In this document: positions 24,013 to 35,673 of the stretch, piece by piece
Layout of the letters: each line of letters starts with the position of its first letter
Numbering within the stretch: position 1 is the first letter of the stretch
Source of the DNA: Fonsecaea monophora
Taxonomy: Eukaryota; Ascomycota; Eurotiomycetes; Chaetothyriales; Herpotrichiellaceae
NCBI RefSeq assembly: GCF_001642475.1
Contig: NW_019173952.1
Span: 1-64,000 of the forward strand
Reading direction: 5' to 3'
DNA length: 64,000 nucleotides
Program-made: the position numbers and the translations under genes
The notes under the pieces: model-generated
Seen by the model: the letters and a program-made list of their open reading frames with translations, nothing else
Databases searched by the model: none
Told to the model about the DNA's origin: nothing

Positions 24013-27000
24013 CGGGCCTCGGCCAGGCTTAAGATATCTTGTGCCAGCTCTCTGCTTGTCCTGTTTGTTGTCCCAATCTTGCTTGACCGACGTTCTGGAG
24101 TTGCCGAATGACGCATTGGCCTTGCGTGCAATTCAAGACGAGCGCAATGACCTAGGTCCAGCGCCAGTCCTAAGGTATTTCGAGCATCCAAGGCGGTAAC
24201 ACCCGTTCAGGCGGTGTCAACCAAAGATGCAACGGGTTTCGTTGGAAAAGGGAAGGCTGTGAAGACAGGTTTGGGAGAGCAGATACGAGTAAAGGCCCGA
24301 GGCTGCCCAAGTGGGTTGACGAAGTATTTGGGACCTTGGGGGAAGGGAGGGCACGGGTTGCCGCAGAGGGAGGGACGATGGCAGGGTTACTGGGCCGCAA
24401 CCAGGGTCGACGAAGTTGAGCGAAGCGGAAGTAAACTGGAGTGGACAATGATTGTCGTGAATGGTTGGAAGGTGGATAAGATGATCGTCACAGGGCAAAG
24501 TTAAGTGCTGGAGAGGAATATGGGCTCCCTGTTGCCCAAGAGCGGAACCTGCAAAGTCAAACGTGAAGGGCCTGAAGCGGATGAGTGCCCTGGCGAGCTG
24601 GCACCTGGGTACTGAGCTCAGGAATCTCCTACAAGCAAAGCGGCTTGAGTGGTGAAGAGCTTGCGGTTTTGTGGACCGGGGGTCGGTCGTCCCACGGATC
24701 GCTGGCCAAGTTACGTCGTTCACCTGAGCCTTTGGTGGACCATGGGGGGGTGATCAACAGCAGCGTTGCCTCCTGGGAGTCAGAGATTGCCAGCCTTTGA
24801 GTGGGCTGTTGGGATTGGATGAGACGCTGGGTGCTTGGATTTCTTTTGGTAGGTGGAAAAGGGTTTCACAAACAGGGCGAGGGTCAGCGTCGTTGCGTGT
24901 TTCAGTCACTCCTTCTCGGTGGCAGGAGTGTCCTCTTCTATATCAAGAAGCCATCGCCGAGGGTTGGGGGTGAGGTGGGTGGTGTTGCGGTAAGGGTTTG
25001 AGATAGACACAAGCGATGGCGGCCACGCGGTGGTGGCGAGTCATAAAGGGTCACGATTTCCAGGGCAAAAATAATGATGATGGCGTGTGGGAGATGAGAT
25101 GGCGCAAGGCTGTTTGTGGCCGGAGAAAGAAACGTGTGGTGGAAAAAGTCGGAGGGCAGTGGGCAGCACCTGGACACCACCACTGACAATGGTTCCCGGG
25201 CTCGTTCCAGGTAAAGAGACGCCCTTGGGGGGACAGAGACCACGAAAATTGGCGAACGGATAGCCGGAAACCGCACCGCCTAAGGCAAGCGAAAGATGGA
25301 GAGTGGCCAAGAGGAATGGGACGGGAGACGGGACTAGGCAGCCGCTTGTGTAAGGGGGAGCCTCTCAGATGATTGCTCAAGGTGGTCAAGATGGGCGAAG
25401 ATGGGCCGCTATACCTCCTGCGGTCTAACTAGGCCACTTAGTCACTGCGGCGGCTGCAAAAAGTCCTGCGGATTGACGTCGTTGATCACTCGTTCTCACT
25501 CCTCGATCGACATCATCTCTCCCAACCGGAGTTGCCATCGGTCTGAGGGTCACGCCGACATTCAAGTTTCACTTACTCCATTGTAACTCCAAAGGAGGCC
25601 ACCGGGCTTATCCCAGCCAACTCGTCGAAACGCGGTGCATGAGGGTCACACCCTCTTGCCAGAGAGCCTCCTGTGCATCGAATTCATGACTCCAGCAGCC
25701 CTGACACTCCCAAAGCCATCCTGGAATTCGGTTTCCTTGCTCGAACTTGCCTCTTCCCAAAAACCTCTTCAAGTCGAGTCTCGTACTCCGGCAAATCACC
25801 GAGTGGGGTTGCGTGGTGGAATGGTGGCACATCAACACACGAAAGATCGACGTTCCTAGTGTACTCGCCGGTTGAATAATCGCTGAAGATTCGGATATTT
25901 TCAGAGAGTCGTCCTGGGTAGGCTTGACCTCAGCCTATAGCGTTGCGTGAGAGTCGCCCGAAGACCGGACTACCAGCACATTATAACCAAAGTATGGACA
26001 CGGCCCCAGTTATCCGACAGACCTACGTGGTATCTGCCCGCCAATTATTTTGCCAAATGCTTATGACACCATCAGAGATGGGCGAGTCCTATGGCTTGGA
26101 TAGGAAACACCAAGGTCGTTACAAGAGCGAAACGAAGCGCTAACGACCCGGATACCTTTCGCGCCCCATAATCCCTTGACGCACGATAACCCTTGTCACG
26201 TTGTCCGTTTTCCTTCTGTCAACACGAGCTTTTCCCTTGACGCAGGGACCGTGGTGACTCTGGGGCAGAGAGTCCCTGCGTGGTACAGATACTGTATATG
26301 AGAAGGGTTCGTCCTCGGCACCGTGGCGGGTGGTTGCCACAGTATGCCAGTCTATCACGACGCTGGAGAACAAAAACCATAAGAGGAGGGAGGTGTTGGT
26401 GGCATCATATGGGACCTGTTTGCTACATCCGCCCCAGGCAGCGAGGATCGAGATATTCTCTGGCATAAACAATTCTCTTGCGGGGGCAAAAACCCACAAG
26501 CCAAAAGGGAGCACAACGACGTCATCCGTCACGGGGGTGGAGGATTGCTTTTTCAGTCAAGCGATCACCCTCTAACAATCCGCGCTGTCTCACCAGGGCC
26601 ACCGAGCCTCACTTTTGATTGATCCCCCGTGGCGAGAACAGACCACATCTCATAAGGTTAAATGGGGGCGATCTTCGTCCTCTGGAATTGAGGATGCTCC
26701 CGCGCGGCAACAGCAGCAGCTGGTGGCTTCCGCCCATTTCCAACGGCATTGTGCGACAGCAAGGGGCTGAAGGGGTTCTTGTACAGAACTGGGCGCACAG
26801 GCACCGCAACCCATGGCGTGCACTCTATCCTCATGGAAAGGGACCAGCGCATGTCGGTGATGCGCCGGTAGTCTTGGGAATTCAAAGCCTTTGCTATTTG
26901 TGGGTTTGACCGGGAAGGTGAAGATCTTCCTCCAAGGCCCAAGCCACAAGCGACCCTCATTTGTTCCGGAAGACTTCCATCCACATTCAACGTCCTGTTG

Positions 27001-28891
27001 GTATCTACCGGCATATTTATCTGTCTCCTGAAAACCTAGACCTGCCCCTGCCCAACCACTTCAAGGTGCTTGTCCCAATATTTGATGCTCCAATACCCCC
27101 ACAAAATCGAGAGGCGGTATGGAGTGAGGGCAGTGCTAAGTCTGCGAGGATACCCTGTTTGACAAAAACCCAGACCAGTGGTCAGGTAAGATCTGAGCTC
27201 CAGTGACCTCTCTCAAAACAGAAGCACCTTCTTCGAGCCCAAGTGGTGGACAACGCGTCATTCTCGGTCTCGGAGTGATGCTTGATGCTTGAGAGTCCTT
27301 AACAACCCTCCGTGTACGGGTCCAGTCAAGGTGGGCTGTCTATGAACCCAACTTCTGTTCGCCGACAAACGACAAATTCGCACTCTTCTGACATGAATCA
27401 TGACGGCCTTGCTCAGGCTCGATGACGACCTAGCGTCACGCCCACTCTCAGTGGTGTCAGGTCTCAAGTTCCTGACACGTCGACGTAATGTGTCCGTCTC
27501 GTGGGGAGCAGAATTTGCCAATGGTAAAGTATGACCACGAGTATGGAGTGGGCAATGTTGTTTTTCAGGTTTCTTGACTTCTCCACACCTGCCCAGATAT
27601 TGTCAAGCTCATCGTCAGGCGGACGGAGGAAGAGCCAAATGAGGCACTATCCAACCCTTGATTGGTATGGTATCTGCCTGCGAAAAGGAGCGGTCAGTGC
27701 ACACGAATAACATCCAGCCTTTGTCGAAACTCAGTTATAAGATGCCGATGCCGATGCCAACCTGTTCTTCCCGTCGCGGCCTCGTGCCCATGGCGCTCAG
27801 AAATCGCGGTTGTGCAATGATTCATCTCGGCTCGGGGCGAAAGGTTCTCGTTTGGCACGACCAATTCCAGGGTTTGGATACTTCAAGGGGCAAGTAGTCT
27901 ACGCGGGTGCTGACGCGGGTGCAGCTCAAGGAGACGATGGGATGCGAGTATTGGCTGAAGTTAGAAAGTAAGGCAAGTCCATCGACTTGACCTCATATAT
28001 TCGTGACTATTAGCGAGACATATCCTCATGTGGCAGAATTCTCACGATCTCTTCGTTCTGTCCCTTCTTCAAGAACTGTAAGCTCCAAAGTTGCTCAACG
28101 TTGGCTTTCACGGGACGTGTGTTACTGGTTCAACATTGGCCAGCTGGACTAGAGCTTGAGAAGGTCGAAGCCGAAGAACAGGAGGTTTACAATTATGGCT
28201 GTTGGCCTGGGAAAAGAGTGGTGATGGAAGATGGTAAGAATGTGATAACTTTGAGAGCGAGTGATATTGCAGTGTATTCGACCTCTGACACTCTACACCT
28301 CGCCCAGATTGGAGTCTACATTACGTCCCCTCGATGCTTGAGTCCTCTCGAAAATCTGCAAAAGGTACCCAAGGGGTGCGGGATTCCAGAGCTGTCGGAA
28401 GTATTGCAGTTGATGGCGTGATTGGTAGAGGCTTCGAGTTGTTCGTCCTTTGTAAGCGCAGTTCACGTTGACCAGGGAGGCTTTGAACCTCGCCTCGGAG
28501 AATCAAAATCAAAAACTGTCTGACGGGTTGCAATCCTCTCATACAAAGACTCGCCAGGACATTTGTGCTCTGAATCGAGACTCTGGGAGACCCTCGTCAG
28601 ACAAAATCTCACCTCGTCGTGGCAGAAGCCGGAGCAAATACCGACGGTTGTAACCCCTCGTTCGGCATCCTTTACCGACTCCAAACCCGTCCTCAAGCCA
28701 ACGACCTCTCCCAATCCTCGAAACTGGGAAAGTAAGCGTGAGTCCAAAGAGTGAAAAGAGGCAGGAAAAGGAAACAGCACAAATCAAGCAGGAGAGGCTG
28801 GAAACTGAGATACCACCGCCCTTACATACACACACTCTCTCTCCGCACACGTTTCACCATTGTAAAGTGTGAAACCCACACCCGAGAAAGG
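24013..28891. other. Long intergenic region between divergent genes
   Basis: About 4.9 kb separates the coiled-coil gene (-) from the VOC gene (+). The part next to the coiled-coil gene (24.2-25.4 kb) is pyrimidine-rich on the minus strand, as expected for a fungal promoter and 5' UTR. An open frame of about 106 codons at 28101-28421 (+) has no family resemblance and its start is not an ATG. I annotate no gene here. Confidence 0.5.
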
Positions 28892-29466
28892 ATGGGATCG
28901 CTCGACTCATCGTCATTCATCACGGGCCTCGCCCACGTCAACCTCACCGTCCCGGCCGGCACGCTCGAGCAGGCCAACGAGTTCTACGGGACGACCATGG
29001 GCCTCACGCCGCGGGCGGTCCCGCAATTACAAAAGGGCACTTTGGCGTGGTTCGACATTGGGTCCTCAGGCCAGCAAGTGCACGTCGCGTTTGGCGCGCC
29101 CTCGGATTTCGAGAAGCGGTCGTCGCGGCATCCGTGCTTTCGGCTGGCGTCCCCGGAGGCGCTTTTGCAGCTGAGGCAGAGGATCTGGGAGCATTTCGTG
29201 CGCGGCGGTGAGGCGGCGCCGACCGAGGCGGATAAGCCTGGAGATGTCAATTCTGGTGAGCCTCCTCCCTGTGATTTCTTTGCCAAGTTGTTGTCAAGTC
29301 GGGTGGAGAAAAGGGACAGGGGAATCACATACCCATACATGCTGGAATGTGCTGTGAAATTAACTAATGCGGCTGGTCCGTGTCAAAAGGATCCCAAGGC
29401 GTGGAATATCCGCAACGGTTCTTCGCCAGAGACTACGCCGGGAACAGGCTCGAGTTCAGCCTGTAG
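28892..29466 (+). CDS. VOC-superfamily (glyoxalase-fold) protein
   Basis: Small metal-dependent-type enzyme of 146 residues from two exons, 28892-29255 and 29390-29466. The intron has donor GTGAGC, a TTAACTAAT branch point and an AAAAG acceptor. The first strand contains GLAHVNLTVP with the His expected as a metal ligand, followed by the helix EQANEFYGTTMGL. The middle has QQVHVAFGAPSDF with a second His. The last strand, coded only after splicing, is QRFFARDYAGNRLEFSL with the typical terminal Glu ligand. This is one vicinal-oxygen-chelate domain pair, as in bleomycin-resistance and glyoxalase-like proteins. The reaction cannot be predicted; isomerase, dioxygenase or drug-binding roles are all known in the family. 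No signal peptide, so probably cytosolic. Confidence 0.85.
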
Positions 29467-30572
29467 TGGCTTTTGAATCCATTCATTCTCCTCGCATGCG
29501 AGGATATGCACAGAGCCGAATAATTGTGGCGATCGAGGCGGATCGAGGCCAAAAAAGTCAAAATCCTGATCAACAATGACAACACTTCAAGCGGACATCG
29601 AGGGTTCTCAGTTGTCGACCGTATGTCCTTGTGCGCTGTCATTCTCACTTCTTGAACCTGCGACTTTGGGGGCCTGTATCGTTGCGACAGTTGGAATGTG
29701 AGTAAGTTGATCTAACGTTGAAGGGAAAGAGGATGGATGGATGGAATGGATGAATGGCGTGGGAGGGAGGTGAGCCTGGAAGCATATCTCGATTTCTCGA
29801 ATTACATCTTTCCCGCCACACACTCACTTCTGAATGAACAACAAATATTCTATCCCCTTTTCTCTCCTCCTGTAAAGGATCTCAAGGCGATTACGACATC
29901 GATCGTTACGTGACTTACGCGACCCGTGACGCATAGTTACTGTTCGAAGTCACCGTGCATTCTTTTCCATCTTCAAGACCATTGTCTATCCATCCATCCA
30001 TTCGTCCGTGAAGACTCAGGAGAGAATCTATTTCCTTACCTAGGCATGGGATCAAGACTGGATTACGTGTTCACCCATTAGCATTAGCCCATGGGTGACC
30101 GTGAGTGAAATAGTCAGTGAGCGGAAAAGACAGCACTGCACAGCACAGCACAGCACGGTGTCATTCCTGGACTACTACTTCGATATGTTCGCCGTTGAGC
30201 ATGTCCACCCCGGTAGCCCAATAACCCAGTAGCACAGCATCCCGTTCTTGATGTTTTATGTCTCCTTCCCATCCATCACACAGCGCCAGCCAGCCAGCAT
30301 GGAAAGAAAGCTAATGACTGGTCTTCGCTTTCCTTGGGGTAAAGTACGCCTTGTCCCTGGAAAAACAGAGTTTGCTGAAACTATTCCCCTGACGGTGCAC
30401 TCCTCCAGCACCACCAGCACCACCAGCACCACTAGCACCATCACCATCACAACCTGTCACACTTTCCACAGCTCTCACATAGGATGATGAACTCGGTGTT
30501 GTCTGACCCGATGGACATTCTCCGGCTGTCTGGCTGTAGACAAGCTGAGGCTGATCGTGTCCCTTTTTTAGG
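29467..30572. other. Intergenic region with simple repeats
   Basis: Both flanking genes end here (VOC gene + and secreted-protein gene -). A CAGCA pentamer repeat lies at 30131-30156 and an imperfect ACC/AGC trinucleotide tract at 30405-30450, close to the 3' end of the secreted-protein gene. No gene is supported. Confidence 0.6.
30405..30450. repeat. Imperfect CCA/GCA trinucleotide tract
   Basis: Units of CCAGCA and CCACCAGCA run into CACCATCACC. The tract lies outside any supported coding region, about 120 bases beyond the stop codon of the secreted-protein gene. Confidence 0.8.
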
Positions 30573-31613
30573 TCAACTTAACGCCCTCTCCGTGGTCACT
30601 GTCGCCGTCGATGCCGTAAACGACGTCGCCAAGGTAGTGAGAAGCGATTGATCCGGCCCGCTGCCAACATCCGGCCACTTTCGATGCCACAGGTCGCAGT
30701 TCGGATCGAGCCAGTTGCCCGAGCAATTTGCGACCTGGACGCCGTACATGCCGCAGCCCGTCATCCAGAAGTTGACGCCGCCAAAGTAGTGGCTGTTCCA
30801 TTGGCACTTGTCGATGACGCGGCGCAGGCCCGCGCGGCACTGGTCCTGCTGCGCGTCCTGTTCGCACTGCGCCTGCGTGCCCGACGCGTACGTGACGTCG
30901 TCGAGCACGGTGTCTTTCCACCGGAACAGCCGCAGTGCCATGATGACCCCGGACAGTTCCGTGAGGGTGTAGTTTGGCGCGGTGGTCGCGACGTCCATGC
31001 TCAGGGTTTCCTTGTCGGTCCGTCTGAGCGTGTCGGCGGCGCCGGCGAGGATGGTGGTGTTGTGGTCGGTTGTGGAGGTGTCGTTCGCGTCGAGCGCGAT
31101 GAGGTCGGTGGGATATTCGTTCAGGTCAAACTCTTTCCCTGTTATAGCACCTGGAGTAAGGATATGGGCTTGAAGAACAAAGAAAGAAAGACAAGACAGT
31201 GGGAAATGGGGAAGTAATGCGTCACAGGATAAGCAACACTGAGAATTCATTCCAACCAGCATCCACAGAAAGGGACGAGAAATACCTTGCGCGGGAAGAT
31301 TTCCCGGCTTATGCACCTCATCGCAGAACAGATCCGCCAGTCGAGTCGCCGTGGGCGGGTCGATGTACCAGTCGCCTCCTCCTGTCGCACAGAGCGCAAA
31401 GGGCGTGTATACCTCTGTGGTCGTGAATGGGGTCGGAGGTGTATCGGGTGGATTTGTCGGTGACGATGGCGGTGCTTGAGAGACGGGTGGCAACGACGTG
31501 GAGACGGGCATCTGAGCTTGGACAGGGGGGGAAAATGCGAAGAAGAAGAAGAAGAAGAAGAAGAAGAAGAAGAATATGAAAAGACCGAGCCCTGGAAAAC
31601 CAGACGGAGCCAT
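30573..31613 (-). CDS. Secreted eight-cysteine protein, unknown function
   Basis: The start ATG at 31613 opens a signal peptide whose core is FIF followed by a run of 12 Phe and AFS, with likely cleavage after VQAQ. Exons 31613-31286 and 31150-30573 join in frame to 301 residues. After splicing the mature part has eight cysteines (CATGG, LFC, QAQC, DQC, DKC, TGC, NCSG, NCDLW), an even number suited to four disulfides, and several N-glycosylation sequons (NDTS, HNTT, NYTL, NCSG). A Pro/Ser/Thr-rich linker follows the signal peptide. I recognise no catalytic motif. Small cysteine-rich secreted proteins of this kind include effectors and wall proteins, but nothing here decides between them. The 135-base intron has no stop and is a multiple of three, so retention would keep the frame open. 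Confidence 0.7.
   Translation of the reverse strand: MAPSGFPGLGLFIFFFFFFFFFFFFAFSPPVQAQMPVSTSLPPVSQAPPSSPTNPPDTPPTPFTTTEVYTPFALCATGGGDWYIDPPTATRLADLFCDEVHKPGNLPAQGISRPFLWMLVGMNSQCCLSCDALLPHFPLSCLSFFVLQAHILTPGAITGKEFDLNEYPTDLIALDANDTSTTDHNTTILAGAADTLRRTDKETLSMDVATTAPNYTLTELSGVIMALRLFRWKDTVLDDVTYASGTQAQCEQDAQQDQCRAGLRRVIDKCQWNSHYFGGVNFWMTGCGMYGVQVANCSGNWLDPNCDLWHRKWPDVGSGPDQSLLTTLATSFTASTATVTTERALS
31539..31574. repeat. (GAA)12 microsatellite coding poly-Phe
   Basis: Twelve perfect GAA units on the plus strand read as TTC on the coding strand and encode the twelve-Phe run in the hydrophobic core of the secreted protein's signal peptide. All codons are the same synonym, as expected of slippage-driven expansion. 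Confidence 0.95.
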
Positions 31614-32442
31614 GGTGACGCGAGAGTAAGAAATCTCCTCAGCGACACGGTAGAGGAGGGTGTATTGAGGGCAGAGTAATGGTGTCAGATGAAGGAATGG
31701 ATCAATCGAGATTGGATGTGATCTTGAGATGATGATCCTCACAGCTCGAGAGGAACAGAATTGAATGGAGAGAGAAGAAGAATGTGGGAGAGAAAGGGTG
31801 AACTGTTCAATCAACCCACGAGAGTTTTTGTATGAACCGTGCCACATTCACTCTCACCTCAGTCAAGGCGACAGAAGGTGTGGTTTTTCACAAAAGCTGA
31901 AGATGAGATGAGAGAAGACAGAGATGTTGGCGGGGCGCAACGCATCAGGTAAAGTAATTGTCAATGTTGGGCAAGTTCCTCTTCCACTCTCAACGGGGAT
32001 GATGAGGCTGCGTTGACTTGAGATGAGATGAGATGCTGTGGGACATGGGAATCAAAGGTCACACAGTATAGAAAGGTCGGGAACCAATAACCAAAGGAGG
32101 CAAACAAGTGGCTCAAGAAAAAGTCCATCAAGGAGAGGAAACATACATGAGCTTCAGCCTGGTCAGCGGTCACCCAAGGACTTCCTCGACGATACATCTA
32201 AGCATCTTCGTCGGCCAGAGTGTTTCCAATGAATTCGATCCTGAATCTCATACCGATCCGAGTGTCTAGAAATAAGAGCATCGACCAAGTTAACACTTGC
32301 CTTTATCAACCGTGTGCCCTGTTGGCTGCGATTGTCCTACAGCCTCGTTTGCAAGCAGCAAACAAATTGTCCCGTGCGGTTACACAGATCTCAGGTGGTG
32401 TATCGCCCGCGTTTGTCCGTCGAGCAATAGTCGAGACCTCTG
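31614..32442. other. Intergenic region
   Basis: Upstream flank of the secreted-protein gene and downstream flank of the alpha/beta hydrolase gene. It is rich in GAGA/AGAGAG-type purine stretches on the plus strand near 31.7-31.8 kb (CT-rich in the sense of the secreted-protein gene), a common feature of fungal promoters. I see no gene. Confidence 0.5.
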
Positions 32443-33676
32443 CTAGAGTCTGGAAGGGAGAGCAGCGCCACCCCGTTGCAGGCTCAGCAGCCACTCGACG
32501 CCGTTGACCAGATTCTGAATCCACTTCTTGTTGATCGAAAGCTGTGGGTACATGGACCACCACAGATGCGGGACGCCAGGATATACCTCCACCTTGACTT
32601 GGCCACCGGCCTCCTTGATTTTCTCGCAGTAGAAAAGGGCACTGTCCTTCCAGATGTCCATCTCGGCGACTTGGTAGAACACCGGACCCAGTCCAGAGTA
32701 GTCTGTCTGCGTCAAAGGGGTCACATAGGGATCTCGCGCGTCGAATTGAGAGATTTCTGTGTCCCTGGTGTGAGCTCTGTTCTCGGCCTTGAATAGAAGT
32801 GAGCATAACTTACGGCCATACAGGATGTTCATCTCCCGAGTAGCCACCGGCCCATTTTTATACCTTTCCCAACTCCCTTTCAACAACTGTTCTGGGAAGA
32901 GGGCGAGCTTGTGCCCCTTCTGGTCCGTGTAATCGTGGGGCATGCCGGTACAGATGAAGACGTGTCCTGTCAGAGGAGGCTGCAGTTTATCGTCTCTCGC
33001 CATAATAGCAGCCATGCATGTCGTGTTCCCGCCTCCCGAAACGCCGCCTGTGAGGAAGCCTTTGGACAAATCTGCACCGATGGTCTGAGCATTGACTGAT
33101 AGCTATCATGGGTCAGTTCACGCGAGAAGCGACATCTGTGTTCAACGCACCCATTTAATGACATCGTACACATCGTAGACGCAGGTGGGATACAACCATT
33201 CCGGGGCGAGGCGATATGCGACACTGACGACGACGATGCCCAACCTCATAGACAGGAGCTGACAGATGAACTCCTCCGTGTCCAGTCCACCCATGCACAA
33301 TCCACCGCTGTGCGCAAGAACCATGACTGGTCGGGGTCCGGGATGTGATTTGGGGCGATAGATCCGAATTGCGACCGAGTGCCCATCGCGGACGACGACC
33401 GATCTGTCTTCTTCTGTCCAAAGGACTTGATCGCCCAAAGTCTGCTTGACGAAAGCGCTCTTCATGAACCGGACATTGCCTTGAGCATGGAGAGCCCGCG
33501 TTTGAGGCATCTTGTCAACCCGGGGAAGGAAGAATTTGGGCACACCTTTCTCCCTCCATATCTAACATGTGAAATACGTTAGACAGGTATCGCCGCGAGG
33601 TTCATTCGACGAGTGGACGCACCTCAGCAAGTTCAGGATCTGTCTCTGGAAACATACTGATGCTGTTGTCGGCCAT
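32443..33676 (-). CDS. Alpha/beta hydrolase (HSL-type esterase)
   Basis: Serine hydrolase of the hormone-sensitive-lipase-like family, acting on esters or lactones. Four exons: 33676-33623, 33561-33151, 33084-32814 and 32756-32443, about 349 residues. Motifs are the oxyanion-hole HSGGLCMGG (HGGG type with Ser in place of the first Gly), SVAYRLAPE, the nucleophile elbow GGVSGGGNT, the acid in VAEMDIWKD and the His in GVPHLWW. The second junction is uncertain: donor GTTGAA at 33146 with an acceptor at 33096 gives WVLNAQTIGADLSKG, closer to family spacing, at 354 residues. The third intron (57 bases) has no stop and is a multiple of three. A further in-frame ATG at 33799 is possible, but the extra residues look unlike the family. 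No signal peptide. It is divergent from the SDR gene. Confidence 0.88.
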
Positions 33677-34657
33677 CGCTGTCGGTTCCAGTCGGCCCTG
33701 TTCAGGTTTGTGAAGAAGAGAAATGTCTTTTGACAGCAAAGTTGCTCGAGGAACTACATACTCAGATGAGACGGCTGGTGAAGGAGCTGCCGCGTACATA
33801 AGCTGATCAGTGACTGACTGGCCTTGCGACAATCTTCACCAACGAGCAGTCACAAGCGGCCGCACAGTCCTTCAAGGCACGGGCTGACCCCCCATTGCAA
33901 GGAGTTGGACATCGGAGACGTCGCCGCTCATGTTGGTGTCATCGTAAAGCCGGTGAGATGGTGTGGTAAGAGGCGAGGGCCTGATACCACCTTCTCAGAC
34001 CTACCGAGCTGGGCGTACCTAATGAAGGATACCTAGTACCTGCGATTCTCACCAGCCATTGGCTGTTGTGTGGAGCAGGTAAGTAATACACTGTGACACT
34101 GTAGGAGTTGACGGAGCTGCCTAGGTCTGCACCTGCGGACAAAGAATATACAAGTTTGTGCTCGGTACTCGGCACTTGTACTTTATGTCCACCACAAGGT
34201 CGCGTTCAACTTCCACATATCAGGGACTTTCGTCTCGCCTCTACAACGCAGATTCCGAACCACGAAACATTTGGCACATCGATACAGATAAATCAAGACG
34301 GCGGAATGAACGAACAACCTCCCAAACTCAATGCTGAATCTCAGCTCCAGTCCCCATATGTTGGTTCGAGCCTCGGCTGTTTCTACAGCGCCGACTTTCC
34401 AATCCCACCGGAATTGCGCATCTTCTAATCAACAGCACCACGGAATTGTGGGATGACCAGCGACTCGTCAATAGTTCGGCAATTGACCCATTTCCGTTCG
34501 TATAATATCCTCTCGACCATAACACTCCCCCAGCAGAGACTGCAATACTTTGGATTGCTGCATTTTGAACGTGGTGTTGGATTTACTGTGTGGCTCATCA
34601 TAGACGGAAAAGAGACAGGAAACCCCACAAAAAAAACAAAGAGATCAAACAGACAAG
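33677..34657. promoter_or_regulatory. Divergent promoter region, hydrolase / SDR
   Basis: About 1 kb lies between the starts of the hydrolase (-) and the SDR (+), so both upstream regions are here. A GGTACCTGCG-like TACCTAGTACC motif occurs near 34020-34042. I see no named regulator site that I would defend. Confidence 0.4.
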
Positions 34658-35573
34658 ATGGGTAGTGCCCAACAGGATGTCGAGCTCCAGGACTTTGGGA
34701 GCATATTCAGCCTCGAAGGCAAGGTCGCTGTCGTGACTGGAGGTTCGCGAGGACTAGGACTGAATGTCGCCTCTGGGTAAGCTACACAACCCACAGCCTT
34801 CACTGGGGACGTTGGGGCACGCTGACACCCAAGTCAATAGATTCCTGCAAGCAGGCTGCTCCAAGGTCTACATCACTTCCCGCAAGGCCAAAGCGTGCGA
34901 AGAAGCCGTTGCCGCCCTCAATGCGCTCCCCAACAAACGACCTGGCGCAGTCGCCATCTCCATCCCCGCCGACGCGGCGAAGATCTCAGAAATCGAACGC
35001 CTCGCGGCTGAGATCGCAAAGACCACGGACCACGTCGACATCCTCTTCGCAAACGCCGGCGCAACGTGGGGAGCACCCTTTGACACACATCCGGAAAACG
35101 CTTTCAGCAAGGTCATGGATCTAAATGTCAAGAGCGTGTTTTATACCGTCCAGAAACTCGCCCCGCTATTGCAGAAGAACGCAACCACAGAGAACCCCAG
35201 CAGAGTCATCATAACTGCAAGCGTCGCTGGTATCGGCGTTGGCACGATCGGCGAAAACTCGACGCCCGCCTACGCGGCGTCCAAGGCGGCGGCGATACAC
35301 CTGGCCAAGAACCTGGCCGTCGAGCTCGGCCCCCGAGGAATCATCACCAACGCCGTCGCCCCTGGCTTCTACCCCACCAAGATGGCTTCTGGCCTGCTAG
35401 AGTTGCAAGGAGGACAGGCCGCCATGGCAGCCGAAGTACCGAACAAGAGGCTTGGGCGTCCTGAGGATATTGCGGGTTTGGTGGTCTTTTTGAGCAGCAG
35501 GGCAGCCTCACACATTAACGGTGCCGTCGTCACGACCGATGGCGGCGCCATTCTCTCACGGGGCAGGCTATAG
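34658..35573 (+). CDS. Short-chain dehydrogenase/reductase (SDR)
   Basis: NAD(P)-dependent oxidoreductase of 283 residues from exons 34658-34776 and 34841-35573; the 64-base intron ends in CAATAG. Rossmann-fold signatures are all present: TGGSRGLG (TGxxxGxG cofactor loop), FANAGA (NNAG type), ITASVAG with the catalytic Ser, and YAASK with catalytic Tyr and Lys, followed by PGFYPTKMA. The C-terminal TTDGGAILSRGRL fits classical SDRs of the RhlG/FabG type, which reduce 3-oxoacyl or other keto groups. The substrate is not defined by sequence. It converges on the P450 gene with only 100 bases between their stop codons and diverges from the hydrolase gene, so the three may work on the same compound class. 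No signal or membrane segment. Confidence 0.94.
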
Positions 35574-35673
35574 AGGGAAACCAGACATGTGCTAATATTA
35601 GATTCTTTTACGCATCTAGTTTCAGACCCATTTCTTTAAAACGCGAAGGTAGTGATGAAATGATGTAACAACG

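Noticed and set aside
28101..28421. 106-codon plus-strand frame upstream of the VOC gene
   Set aside because: The start is not ATG, no domain is visible, and it cannot be spliced to the VOC gene in frame.
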